Shown here: piece by piece, positions 33,407 through 44,978 of the stretch
Position numbering within the stretch: position 1 is the first letter of the stretch
Layout of the letters: each line of letters begins with the position of its first letter
Source: Gloeophyllum trabeum ATCC 11539
Taxonomy: Eukaryota > Basidiomycota > Agaricomycetes > Gloeophyllales > Gloeophyllaceae
Reading direction: 5' to 3'
DNA length: 64,000 nucleotides
NCBI RefSeq assembly: GCF_000344685.1
Contig: NW_006920417.1
Coordinates: 560,014 to 624,013 of the forward strand
Program-made: the position numbers and the translations under genes
The notes under the pieces: model-generated
What the model saw: the letters and a program-made list of their open reading frames with translations, nothing else
Database searches by the model: none
What the model was told of the DNA's origin: nothing

Positions 33407-35587
33407 ATGGATGCAAATATTGCGCCAGGACAGTTCGACGATGCGCTTGATGGCCATGAGCATGGTCCAGCAACCCCTATTGCAAACAACCAGGACCCTG
33501 CAGTAACGGGTGCTCGGATCGATGATGAGCTCCTGCAGTGGTTGGAGGATGATGAACAGGATGAAGAAGAGGATGACCTTGAGCCAGAAGAAGAGGATTA
33601 CGATGATCAGAGGATCGAGGACGAAGATTGGGAGATCGCTGAGCGCGGTACGTCTATCGCGTTCTTTCTAGTGGTATATGTTTCTATCACGAGCGTATGG
33701 ACTGACTATATGCTCTACCCAGATTTTACCAAACAATATAATCGTCTCCGCCAGCACGTCGCTGTTCGAGCGGGGCAGGCCAGAGCCTCCAGCTCTGCCC
33801 CCACCACCGTTCCCCTTCCCGCCCTCAACCGTCCCCGGCAGCCCAATCCCTCGTTGAACCCCAGCGGTCAGCGAGACAAGACCGCAGACCAGCTGCACGC
33901 CCTGTCTAAATATTCCTCTCGTCTTGCGAACATCAGCCAGCCGTGGGTCGGCGTGAATCGCAAGGGGCCCAGTGCTACTGCAAATATGAAGGACAAGAGC
34001 GACCGCGCGACGAATGAGCAGGTGCTAGATGATCGGACGCGGTTGATTTTGTTCAAGATGATTGGCAGGGGCTTGATCAAAGAGGTCAACGGCTGCGTCA
34101 GTACAGGTAAAGAGGTACGTATTTACATCAGTTTCCGGCATAAGCCTCCTAATGAATAAACAATGCAGGCCAATGTTTACCATGCACTCTCGGGCACCCC
34201 TGTGGCTGAGTCGCCACCTCTTCCCGCCCACCTCGCGTTGAAGATATACAAGACGTCTATCTTGGTGTTTAAAGATCGCGATCGGTACGTCTCGGGCGAG
34301 CATCGCTTCCGGAGGGGATACTCGAGGCGCAACCCGAGGAAGATGGTCCGCCTCTGGGCGGAGAAGGAGATGAGGAATCTGAAGCGCCTCAGGAATGCAG
34401 ACGTGAGATGCCCGGAACCTGTGGAGGTCAGGGAGAATGTACTTGCCATGGAATTTTTGGGCGACGAGGACGGTTGGTAAGTTGTGGTTAATCCTGTCGT
34501 TACACAAGCACATGCCGCTCCGACTTCTCGCTAACGCCGGTCTTGTCGTGCTCCCAGGGCATCCCCTAGGCTGAAAGATGCCGACATACCAGCAGATTCC
34601 TACCAGGTGCTTTACAAGGAGCTTCTATTGACAGTGCGCACAATGTTCCAGACGTGCAAGCTAGTTCATGCCGATCTCTCGGAGTACAATATCATCTACC
34701 ACACCTCCCACCTCTACATCATCGACGTCGGACAAAGCGTCGAGCACGACCACCCCCATGCCTTTGACTTCTTACGGAGCGACATGAAGAATGTGGAGGA
34801 ATTCTTCGGCCGCAGAGGCGTGAAAGGCCTGGGCCTCAGGCGAGCCTTCGAGTTCGTCACTAAAGAAGAGCTCGGGGGAGATGCGCCAGAGGTGGTTGCG
34901 GAGTGGCTGCAGGAGGCTGCGCAGCATACGGGTGAGGACGAAGAGGGTGTTGGGCAAGGCGATGATGCGAAGAAAGACGCCGAGGCTCATGAAGATGCCG
35001 TCTTCATGCAATCTTGGATCCCTCGCACGTTGACTGAGGTCAAGAACCCGGAGCGGGACCTGGACATCCTCAACCGAGGGGAGGGCGATAAACTCATCTA
35101 TGCTGATACCATAGGTCTTGTGAAGCCGGCGATGAAGAAGACGGCAGAGCCGTGCAAGGAAGACACTGCCACGGAGAAGGGTCCCGGTGTGCGCTTTGCT
35201 GGGGATAGTGAAGATAGTGACACTTCGTCCCAGGAAGGAAGTGACGAAGGGGAGGAGGGCGCTAGCGTTGGCGAAGACAATGACAACGGCAAGCCCTTCC
35301 AGGAGCGTACTCCGAGGGGCCACCGGCACGAGGACAAAGAAGCGAAGAAGGTCCGTCCCCTGTCTTGTTCTAGGGCAGTAACAGTGTGGCACATCACATC
35401 ACCCACTTATCATTTGATCTGTTCTCTATATTCCTGCCCTTGGAGTGAGAAATGTACTGACATAGGCTTTGATTCTGATTTACAGGAAAGGAAGAAAGCT
35501 GTCAAGGCAGAGGCTCGTGAGAGGCGTCAACAGAAGATGCCCAAGGCCGAAAAGAAGCGTAAGATCAAAGCTACTCGCAGAGGATGA
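33407..35587 (+). CDS. RIO1: RIO1 atypical serine/threonine kinase, 611 aa
   Basis: Model: join(33407..33647, 33723..34114, 34169..34476, 34558..35350, 35486..35587), 611 aa. Rio1 acts in late cytoplasmic maturation of the 40S ribosomal subunit. The N-terminus is strongly acidic. The RIO fold shows the P-loop STGKEANVYHA (created across intron 2), [20 protein letters not shown], catalytic loop [10 protein letters not shown] with the essential Asp and Asn, and the metal motif [14 protein letters not shown]. The C-terminus is acidic and then Lys/Arg-rich ([19 protein letters not shown]), as in yeast Rio1 (484 aa). Extra length lies in the disordered ends. All junctions are in phase. Confidence 0.95.
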
Positions 35588-35783
35588 GAAGTCATGCAGA
35601 TCGACGGCCGCCCAACAGATCGTATGACACGCTCGGAGCTATGCTTTCTCGTTTGAAATTTTGTAGCGGTAGATTGGAAACAGTAAATGTATTAGATTAG
35701 TGAGCGATCTAGCTGACGCTTTTGTATGTACTTTTCAATACATTCCCATTTCCATTGCAAGCCTCTTATCGGCTAGATGGTAG

Positions 35784-38131
35784 TCATGCGTCGGTGATAC
35801 AACCGTGACTGGCATCCTCAACCAGCTTCACGTATTTGTACAATGTTCCTTGGCTGACCTTCAACGGAGGGGCAGACCAAGCTTTCCGTCTGCTTTCCAG
35901 CTCCTCAGGTGGAACATGGACCTCAATAGAATTCTTCACCGCATCGATGCTGATAACATCACCATCTTGGACGAGCGCAATTGGACCCCCCACCTGGGCC
36001 TCAGGTACGACATGACCTATGACAAACCCGTGGGATCTATACACCGCGTGAGCATGACACTCGAAATATTAGACATCCCCTTTTCACTCACCCGCCGCTA
36101 AAGCGTCCATCGGTGAGACAAGCGACGTCGTGCCCGAGACCCGCGCCCATGATAAGACTAGTGGGCTTCAACATCTCTGGCATACCTATTGGGGGTCAAC
36201 GAAATTTAATGCACTCGATAGACTGGGAATGAAGGACATACCTGGACCGCCCTTCGGACCGAGGTAGCGCAGCACGACGACAGTCTTTTCACCCTTCTTG
36301 ATGGAGCCGCTCTCAACAGCCTTGACAAAATCATCCTCTGTATCGAAGGCGCGGGCTTTGCCGGTGAAGTGGAGACCCTCTTTACCAGTGATCTTAGCGA
36401 CAGCACCGCCGGGCGCTAAGTTACCTCTCAGGATTCTGAGGGAGGATATTGGAATTGACACGGGTCAAAGAGCGGCAGACTGGTCAAAGTGACCGACCTG
36501 ATATGTCCTGACTCCTTAATGGGCTCCTCTAAGGGACGGATGACGTCCTGCTCAGTGAAGGATAACTTGCCGTATTTGTGCGTCCATCTATCGAGGTTCT
36601 CGCCCAGTGTCAGCCCAGTGACCGTCATGTTGTTACCGTCAATCAGTTTCTTCTCTAGGAGATACGCCAGGATCTCTGGATAACCCGTCACACATAAGGC
36701 CGTGATGTGGACACGAGAGAGGATGACTCACTTGGGATACCGCCAATTTTGTGGACGTCTTCCATGACATACTTGCCGCTAGGCTTCAGGTCCGCGATGA
36801 AAGGTATACGATCGGATACGTTTTGGAAATCCTCGATATTCAGTTCAATGCCTACGGAGTGCGCGATCGCGATGAGGTGTAATACGGCGTTGGTGGAGCC
36901 GCCGAGTATCATTGTCAGTACCTGACATTGCCGTTAGTTTATTAACTGGCGGTTACATCTGATATAAATCCACACCATAGCGTTCTCAAAGGCCGACCGA
37001 GTCATTATGTCCCGGGGCAAAATATTCTTCTCGAGTAAATTGCGCATCGTAGCACCGACCGAGTCGCATTCATTCAGCTTATCCTCGTGCGTAGCAGGAA
37101 ACGAGGCGGAACCAGGTAGGGTCATTCCCATGGCCTCCGCGGCACTAGCCATAGTGTTCGCCGTATACATCTAGGGAAGTAGATCAGCATTCAGCCAGTT
37201 TGTCATAAGTGATGATTTACCCCGCCACAAGCACCGGGCCCGGGACACGCATGCCGAATAATATTGTACCGTTCCTTCTCCGCATCCGCTGTCTTACCAT
37301 CTTGCAAGTATTTTCCATACGCTTGGAAGGCGGACACGATGTCAAGTGTACCGCCACCGCAAGAACCTGGTCGTATTGAACCGCCGTAGAGCATTAATCC
37401 AGGTCTGTTCAACCTTCCCACTGGAATCAGGTCATAAGCACGCCTTAGAAGTCGTAGAAGAATATTTCGCCTGACATGCCATCAGAACGCCAGGCATATT
37501 TTTATCGCAGCCAGGGATAACGACCATGCCGTCTAGCCAGTGGCCGCCAGCCGCTGTCTCGACTTGGTCCGCAATGAGATCCCGAGATTGTAGAGAATAG
37601 GACATTGCCTTGGTCCCCATGCTGATACCATCGCTGACGCCGACAGTACCGAACTGGTAGCCAATGATGCCGGCGTTCGTTAGTGAGGCCTTGACGCGCT
37701 GACCAATGCCTAATAAGTGGCGATTGCAACTGTGATATTCAACTGTAACGACATTGCTCATTTCCTCCGCAGAGCTACTCACGGGTTTCCTTCGTACCTG
37801 GACGGAAAGTTCAGGAGGAGGCTCCACGCTCGGGCTACGGGTCACTCACCACACACTGGCCACCCCGACCATTGCCTTATTGAAGTCGTCATCGTCTCTT
37901 ATGCCATCGGTCGCATACAGCATAGCCTAGCACGGATCTTAATGACCCCCGATCTGACTTGAGCAAACGGAAGAATACCTGACTTGCTCCCTGACTTTTC
38001 GGCTGCGTTACAGTCCTGCTGTACCGGTTCATGACAGGTTTCCCATCCAAGACAGGAGCCCCGGTGCTGAAACAGCGTGCCTTGGAACCTTTCGCGCAGT
38101 GACCGACACGGAGCACACCCTGGCCACGCAT
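35784..38131 (-). CDS. ILV3: Dihydroxy-acid dehydratase (mitochondrial), 600 aa
   Basis: Model: complement(35784..36036, 36092..36185, 36242..36435, 36498..36675, 36732..36921, 36976..37170, 37221..37420, 37476..37729, 37783..37797, 37850..37926, 37979..38131), 600 aa. It performs the third step of valine/isoleucine synthesis, turning 2,3-dihydroxy acids into 2-keto acids with a 2Fe-2S cluster. Seen: an Arg/Ser-containing mitochondrial presequence (residues 1-25, [12 protein letters not shown]), [17 protein letters not shown], the cluster motifs [10 protein letters not shown] and [16 protein letters not shown], and [20 protein letters not shown] near the C-terminus. Length fits yeast Ilv3 (585 aa). 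One exon is only 15 nt. ATG 38131 is preferred; an in-frame ATG at 38224 would spoil the presequence. Confidence 0.95.
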
Positions 38132-39248
38132 AGCTGTAAGTAGCTGTAAGCCCGGACAGTATAGGGTCCTGAATCTCAAGCTCAAGCGCGCGAACCTAGA
38201 GTCATTTCCCGGATTAGTCAGCAATGCACTTTTCGGGAGGGTCTGGACTGGATTTCCCAGGATGTTGATTGGCTGACGACATTGCGGTCGGCGCGCCTTC
38301 TCGATACTGCAGCGGACAACTAACTCCGAAATTCTTTGGGAGGAAGTTTCGGCTGCTGAAAATGGCCATGTGTTTCAGGCGCAGGTCGGTCTCGCAAATC
38401 TAATTCAATGGATCGACGGCAGCCATAGCCATGATCGATAAGCATATGTTATCGACTCTGAGCAGGGAACGAGGGAAGAGAGGACTGCCTTTTTATTGTG
38501 TTATCCGAGCCCAAATAACGGCCTCGCGTCGTTCGTCGACGGTTGGTTGCAACGTGTTTAGCACCACAGAAGTTAGCAGGGAACGATATGATGGAGTCCA
38601 GTCGGACGCTACCGGCAGATGGGACCGTGATGCACATATCCGGCATGTTAGGGGCTATCTGAGTAAAGATTGGCTGCCTAAAAGATCTGCTGACCCGATC
38701 GTGTTTCGGAGGTGGTTATGCAACTACCGGCGCCTGCTTGTGGCGGACGCTGTGGGACAGTCTTCAGGAGCGTAGAATATGAGCCATTTCTCAACGATAC
38801 AGGGAATATCGCGAGGTAGAGAAGGAATGAGCCCAGGACCTGTAAGAAGGCTCAATAAGTTACCCATCAAATCAGTGGCCACACGTTGTTTGCGGGAAGA
38901 AGCCGGACGGTCGAGATCAAAATAATGGCAAACCGTCGAGATTAGGGGAGCCCTCCTCTGGCCCCACCATCCCTTTGGCAGAGGGAATCGAATTTTGCCT
39001 CCTGTAAGGATCGGGGGAGTCCTCGACGCTGTCGGCTCGTTGACTGCACAGGACGCGCAATTTGTTTTTGCGCCCCCTCGACGCGCATACCGGATCCAAA
39101 CCTAATATGCGGACTGTCTTATTCAGTCCAAGCTAGCCCCCTGGCCTCGGACCGCGATCATTCAACGGGGGCTCCGTCCTCTCTGTCTGCGCCGTGAAAT
39201 TTTGAAAGGAGGCCCTTTACACCCTGCCACAAAGTCGACTAGCGACGT
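38132..39248. other. Intergenic, divergent promoters of ILV3 and the Zn2Cys6 gene
   Basis: This region is 1.1 kb long. The single moderate open frame (38431-38775, plus) has no motif. I looked for Gcn4-type TGACTCA sites near the ILV3 start and found none that convinced me. Confidence 0.45.
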
Positions 39249-41294
39249 ATGGGACGCCTGGCGTACTGCGACCCTTCCCTCGGATTTTCTTGCGACATAC
39301 CTCCGCTAAGTGCCTCTGGATTCGTCGACTTAGCTTCACGACTGCTCCATCGACCGGCAGGGTGCAGGAAACGGTCGATCATCTCGATGGATAGGCAGAA
39401 AGGGGGGAGAGGACAGAGTCTCCTTCCTGATAGCCTGCACGACCACATGGTAACAGCACCACAGCAACCAGAACAATCAAGGCCCGGTTCCCCAGCAAGT
39501 ACGCATCCTCCCGCGGCCGGTGGCCATGTTATCCTCAACGAACTGCGCGAAGCTCCTGCGATAGCGCAGGGAGTACAACCTTCCCTTTCGATACGACTTC
39601 CAAACTTTCGACCCTTGCCATACAGGCCACATTCCGCGGGAGGGGGTCGAGGGGCAGAAGTGCAGGCGGAGGGGACTTCTTCCATTCACCATGGTGTGGC
39701 ATCCACTAGTAGCGGTGTCACTGATCCTCGCAATTACGTCTATAGACGGGGTCCGCCAATGGGACACTTGGTGGCCCCCACGGCGGAGGCGAGACTTAGA
39801 CCTGTTAGGTCATGGGCAGTAGGCGGCGCTGGGTCATCGACGGCCCCACCAAGTGGTAGGCCTTCGTTCGACCTTGGCATCAGCCCGGGAGGTCATAGGT
39901 ATCCCGCTCCTAGCTATGGCCCCGACGTCTTCCCTCTAAGGGACGAAATTCGGCACCCCCAGCCCACTAGAGAGCGTCGAGCAGGCAGCACCGACGGCAG
40001 CCCTTGGTACGTCGGACAAGGCACATTCACCTTATCCCCTGTGGACTTCGCAGAGGGACACTCGCCCAGTTCTAGACGTGACGTCTTCCGAGGTACGTTC
40101 CGAAGGCCCGGTTTGACACAACTTGCGCTAATCGTTTCACAGAAGAAACGTCTGTTGCCTACGATCGCTTCCCATCCTTTAGTGAGCCAGGCGGATCACG
40201 TCCAGTGCGACGCCGTACTACTCCCGCTCTAGTCACGGAGAGACACAGGTCTCTACCGTACGAGGGATCGTCAACCAGTGGAACGTCGGAGTATGGACAG
40301 GAGCCGGGGCCCAGCAGCGCCAGCTCTGCCGAGTCGCCATCTGCTACCTTACATTCCCAATTGTGGCTCCCGAGCGAGGGTACGCCTAGCGGTTACGACC
40401 GCCAGGGATCTCCCGACTCTCCAACAGCGGGAGGAATCGACCCGTCCGAGTCGCTGACTGGGAGCACGCTTGTTGGGTCAACTTCAGCGGAAGGGAGTTC
40501 GAGTGCTAGTAGAGGGAAAAGACGTCAACGTGAACCTGGCCCTGATGAACCCGAGGTAGGACCAGAGCCAAAGGCCAGGAAGACGAAGACCGAAGTGGCG
40601 TGCTGGTTTTGTAGGCGTAAGTGTACTTCACATAGCTTCCGATCTTCATGCAGTACTAATTTTGGTTGCCAATCGATGCACGCCATTCCTGTCCCACGAT
40701 ACAGATAGAAAGCTTCGATGTGATGGGAACAAACCTTGCCGCAACTGTCTGAAGCGCAAGCCAGAGCCCGACGGATCCGAACCGCAATGTACGTACGAAG
40801 CTTTCCCTCGGAGGCGAGGACCGGGGAAAGCGAAGAAGGGCAGCAAGAAACAGGCGAGGCAGAGGGCCGCGTCGGGCGCTCCCCCGCCGCCTGATGATCC
40901 ACGCATGGTCCTCAGGCTAGTCGGGGCAACCGACAGACCACAGTTCTACCCAGGCCGCCCCGTTCGACCTCACGCCGCGCGCTCTGCGACGCCTCCGCTG
41001 ACGGTCGATCCTACGCTACTGAGCAGTATGTCTCTACATGGCGACCCGATCACGCCGCCTGCTAATCGATTTCCTCCGCTCCGCCTGCCAAGTCCGGTTC
41101 CCTCGAGGCTGTCGCTGGACCCCGCGCATCAGCCGCTGCCGCAGAGCAGCTTCGCACCGGGGCTGCCAGATCAAGTCTATGCTATTCAGCAACACTTCCA
41201 CTATCCGGAAGATAATCAAGACCATCCCGATCCCAGGCCGCTGCGTCCACGGGACCAGGAGGGTGATGATCATCCCACAACTCGACAAGGGTAA
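39249..41294 (+). CDS. Zn2Cys6 fungal-type DNA-binding protein, up to 635 aa
   Basis: Model: join(39249..40092, 40143..40616, 40705..41294), 635 aa. The binuclear zinc cluster is VACWFCRHRKLRCDGNKPC followed by RNCLKRKPEPDGSEPQCTYE, six Cys in the standard order, with an intron after CWFCR in phase 1. A basic stretch (RRRGPGKAKKGSKKQARQR) follows. The rest is Pro/Ser/Gly-rich and disordered; no fungal-specific transcription-factor middle domain is visible. Unlike most family members the cluster lies late in the protein (residues ~432-470). The start is uncertain: ATGs at 39387 and 39444 are in frame and may be the real one. It is presumably a sequence-specific regulator; targets are unknown. 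Confidence 0.82.
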
Positions 41295-41573
41295 AAATGG
41301 CACCAAGAGGCTTTCTCGGCGCCTGTCGGACGCCTCGCCATCACGAGCTGTGCGCCTGCAGACGGACTGGGCCCAAGTTTCTCATTTGCCAGCGACGATC
41401 TATACAGTGTCCGAACACGAAGCCTACCGTATCTAATGCGCAGTGGGATGGTAAATTATTAATACGCTCTGCTTATGCTGGACTGTAGCAGGCTCTACTA
41501 ATCGCAAATGTACGCTATGTGGCTGCTGTAGTAAGTCGAACTCAATAAGCGTTTCTCGCTCATTTTCTCAGTG

Positions 41574-42182
41574 CGCTGAAGCCTTTCGGGGTCCCTGCCG
41601 AACGGCGATCGGACTTGGGATCTCAGCGCGAACGAGAAAACGAGAAACAGCTCCTCGAGCTGTTTCTCTCGTTTCTCTGGGGCGGACTTTCAATTGCCAT
41701 GCGCTGTACTGATGTACCAGGCTCTCGGTTGCTTATGTCTTGCCTAATACGATATGTTTTGGCTTGTTGTGACGCGCTGTTGGACGCGCACCAAGTTGTG
41801 TTCTGGCACCCTTGCAACTACTGAGCTAGGGCAGGGCCAGTATAGTGACCCTGCTGATACTGCCACATACCATCCCAGTCCGCCATAGAATACAGCACGT
41901 GGGATGAGCACGAGCTATCTGACAGCTGTGGTGTCTAGCATGCGACGAGAAATCCGCCAGAAAATGCACGCTCAATAACTTCGGGTTTCTCCGTGTCGCC
42001 GCGTCGGCAGGAGGGGTGCCAGTGCGCCCGAGAAAATGAAAACGAGAAACGATATTGAGTTGGGCTGTAGTACAGGGTGTAGTTGCTGTAATCACGAATT
42101 AATGATTGTTAGGTAAACCCGGCGGATACAGCGAGGAACTGGAGGACCGGGTGATTGTCGTAGGCCTCCGATTGGCTCTTCT
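41574..42182. repeat. Left copy of a 609 bp direct repeat flanking the assembly gap
   Basis: This segment corresponds base for base to 42740-43348 (offset 1166) wherever I compared it, including both ends. It stops exactly at the first N, while the right copy starts exactly after the last N. That geometry is what two overlapping contig ends give when a scaffolder inserts a gap instead of merging. I see no coding motif in it. Confidence 0.9.
41642..41668. repeat. Perfect 11 bp inverted repeat (hairpin)
   Basis: Arms GAGAAACAGCT (41642-41652) and AGCTGTTTCTC (41658-41668) enclose a 5-base loop CCTCG. It lies about 350 bp after the Zn2Cys6 stop and recurs at 42808-42834 in the right repeat copy. 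It could form a strong RNA hairpin in a 3' end, or be chance. Confidence 0.6.
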
Positions 42183-42739
42183 NNNNNNNNNNNNNNNNNN
42201 NNNNNNNNNNNNNNNNNNNNNNNNNNNNNNNNNNNNNNNNNNNNNNNNNNNNNNNNNNNNNNNNNNNNNNNNNNNNNNNNNNNNNNNNNNNNNNNNNNNN
42301 NNNNNNNNNNNNNNNNNNNNNNNNNNNNNNNNNNNNNNNNNNNNNNNNNNNNNNNNNNNNNNNNNNNNNNNNNNNNNNNNNNNNNNNNNNNNNNNNNNNN
42401 NNNNNNNNNNNNNNNNNNNNNNNNNNNNNNNNNNNNNNNNNNNNNNNNNNNNNNNNNNNNNNNNNNNNNNNNNNNNNNNNNNNNNNNNNNNNNNNNNNNN
42501 NNNNNNNNNNNNNNNNNNNNNNNNNNNNNNNNNNNNNNNNNNNNNNNNNNNNNNNNNNNNNNNNNNNNNNNNNNNNNNNNNNNNNNNNNNNNNNNNNNNN
42601 NNNNNNNNNNNNNNNNNNNNNNNNNNNNNNNNNNNNNNNNNNNNNNNNNNNNNNNNNNNNNNNNNNNNNNNNNNNNNNNNNNNNNNNNNNNNNNNNNNNN
42701 NNNNNNNNNNNNNNNNNNNNNNNNNNNNNNNNNNNNNNN
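42183..42739. other. Assembly gap (557 N)
   Basis: All bases are N. Open frames that appear to cross it are artefacts. Given the identical flanks, its true content may be nothing. Confidence 0.97.
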
Positions 42740-43348
42740 CGCTGAAGCCTTTCGGGGTCCCTGCCGAACGGCGATCGGACTTGGGATCTCAGCGCGAACG
42801 AGAAAACGAGAAACAGCTCCTCGAGCTGTTTCTCTCGTTTCTCTGGGGCGGACTTTCAATTGCCATGCGCTGTACTGATGTACCAGGCTCTCGGTTGCTT
42901 ATGTCTTGCCTAATACGATATGTTTTGGCTTGTTGTGACGCGCTGTTGGACGCGCACCAAGTTGTGTTCTGGCACCCTTGCAACTACTGAGCTAGGGCAG
43001 GGCCAGTATAGTGACCCTGCTGATACTGCCACATACCATCCCAGTCCGCCATAGAATACAGCACGTGGGATGAGCACGAGCTATCTGACAGCTGTGGTGT
43101 CTAGCATGCGACGAGAAATCCGCCAGAAAATGCACGCTCAATAACTTCGGGTTTCTCCGTGTCGCCGCGTCGGCAGGAGGGGTGCCAGTGCGCCCGAGAA
43201 AATGAAAACGAGAAACGATATTGAGTTGGGCTGTAGTACAGGGTGTAGTTGCTGTAATCACGAATTAATGATTGTTAGGTAAACCCGGCGGATACAGCGA
43301 GGAACTGGAGGACCGGGTGATTGTCGTAGGCCTCCGATTGGCTCTTCT
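42740..43348. repeat. Right copy of the 609 bp direct repeat
   Basis: Matches 41574-42182 with a constant offset of 1166. It ends about 115 bp before the septin-like ATG at 43465, so the repeat includes promoter sequence of that gene. If merged with the left copy, the distance from the Zn2Cys6 stop (41294) to that ATG shrinks to about 1.0 kb. Confidence 0.9.
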
Positions 43349-43464
43349 TCTCCGTCAATGCCGTGCGTTCTAGCCCCGCGTGCCGGTACAGACCCCGCAA
43401 TCGCTTCTCCCCCGGACTGGTCGGTAGAGCCCCGTTTCGGCCTCCATCGACGACGCCCACCGTC

Positions 43465-44978
43465 ATGGAACATGGGGAACACTGGGCAAAGCTCGAGGAG
43501 GACGAACGGGGCGCGTTCGCCGCCGCCGCCACCGTCCGCGGCGTCCCCGCCCACACCATGGCCTCCGCTCACCTCAATGGCGCCGCGCGCCCACCCGCCG
43601 ACTCGTACAGCGGGTACACTCTGATGGTCGCGGGGCGCCGCACGGGCAAGACGTCCTTTCTCCGTCTCCTGCTCGACACCAGCTTTGTCGCGCCCACCGC
43701 CACGTCCGACCAGCTCACCTCCGTCGCGAAATTCGTCCAAGGCTGCAGCGGCCACACCGGCCATATCAGGACCGTATCAATTGATGTCGAGCATGATTTA
43801 GGAGAGCAGGGCCCAACCCAGCCGCTCACGCTCACTCTCATCGATACCCCGTCCTTCGACTTTCAGGACGATGCCGCGTCCGACAGACTGTGTTCAGAAA
43901 TTCAGCGGCACGTAGAGTCTAGACTTGCGGAAAGTGCGGAAGACGTGGGTCCTTATCGTTTCTCATGCTGCACGCGCGCTCATACAATTACTCTCTCTAT
44001 TCATCAGGAGAACAAGGCGAGGAGCGGCGACCATCATGTGCATCTGTGCGTATTTATATTCTCACCCATGTCCGCTTGCGCTGTTGGCCTCACCCGCAAG
44101 CCATCAGTTGCGTGTACTTTTTGGACCCCGACGTGATCGTCCCGCCATCTATCCCGACCCCTCCTGTCCCTTTTGTTTCTCGTGCTCGCACAAACAGCCT
44201 CTCGCATTCGGAGCCCGAGCGCGTCATTCTCGACCCGCCCGTCACGACGAACCCTGACTTGTGCCGGCCCGTGCTCCCCGTGCCCGACATCAACACCATC
44301 CGGCGGCTGTCCTCCCGAATGAACGTCCTTCCTGTCGTTGCGCGGGCTGATACTCTCACAAACGAGCGCCTTGCAGCAGTGAAGATGGCGATCCGCAGGG
44401 ATTTGGCGGACGCTGGCATCGGGTTCGGTATTTTTGATGCTCCTGCCCTCGACGGTCATTCACAGTATCCGCAACATAAGGACGTAGGATCACAACCGAT
44501 GAATGGTTCTTTGCCCAACGTCCTTAGTTCGCATACAAACAGGAACGCTCCCTCCGCCGCGCCGTCTCCGCCTGGGTCGCCAGCTGTCACTACCCCGCTG
44601 CGGCTGCCCTACGCTCTGATATCACCCGACATTTATTGCCACAACGACGGTGTACATCGACCGGCTCCCTCGCGCCACGAGCTTGTACTTCAATACACTC
44701 CTTCGAACCACCGCACAGTCGTTAAGGGCCACTCTCCCTCGTGTAAAATAGAAATGGGCAGATACACGCGCTGCTACAGGTGGGGATCTCTTGACGTCTT
44801 GGATCCCAACCACAGCGACTTCTTGTACCTCCGGAGGGCTATCTTTCATCACATGCAGGTGAGTGCTATGTTGTACGAGTGTATCTCAAGTTGTATGTTA
44901 TTTACCTACCACTACTTTCGTACAATCCCGTAGACGTTACATAAATACACGAAAGAATATCTATTGGGCAAATTCATG
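43465..44978 (+). CDS. Septin-type GTPase-like protein, copy 1 (no stop before the next gene)
   Basis: Exons 43465..43944, 44008..44045, 44108..44858 and 44934 onward. Seen: P-loop MVAGRRTGKTSFLRLLLDT (G1), LTLIDTPSFDF at G3 where the usual Gly is Ser, PVVARADTLTNERL as the G4-like septin motif (usually AKAD), and the septin-unique-element-like YRWGSLDVLDPNHSDFLYLR, then LHKYTKEYLLGKF. Long Ser/Pro inserts separate the blocks. Septins are GTP-binding filament proteins of the bud neck and septum; this divergent form may not polymerise. After the intron 44859..44933 the frame has no stop and passes through the ATG at 44979 into the twin zinc-cluster protein. If that intron is kept, translation stops at 44933. 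An in-frame ATG at 43363 is an alternative start. It is a tandem paralogue of the gene at 46897. Confidence 0.75.

Noticed and set aside
41826..42095. 89-codon minus-strand frame, identical at 42992-43261
   Set aside because: The identity of the copies reflects the duplicated contig end; the translation has no motif.
42106..42990. Open frames crossing the N run
   Set aside because: They exist only because N codons are not read as stops.
41574..43348. Transposon with 609 bp terminal repeats around the gap
   Set aside because: The copies end exactly at the N borders, no target-site duplication or integrase motif is visible, and a contig overlap explains it better.
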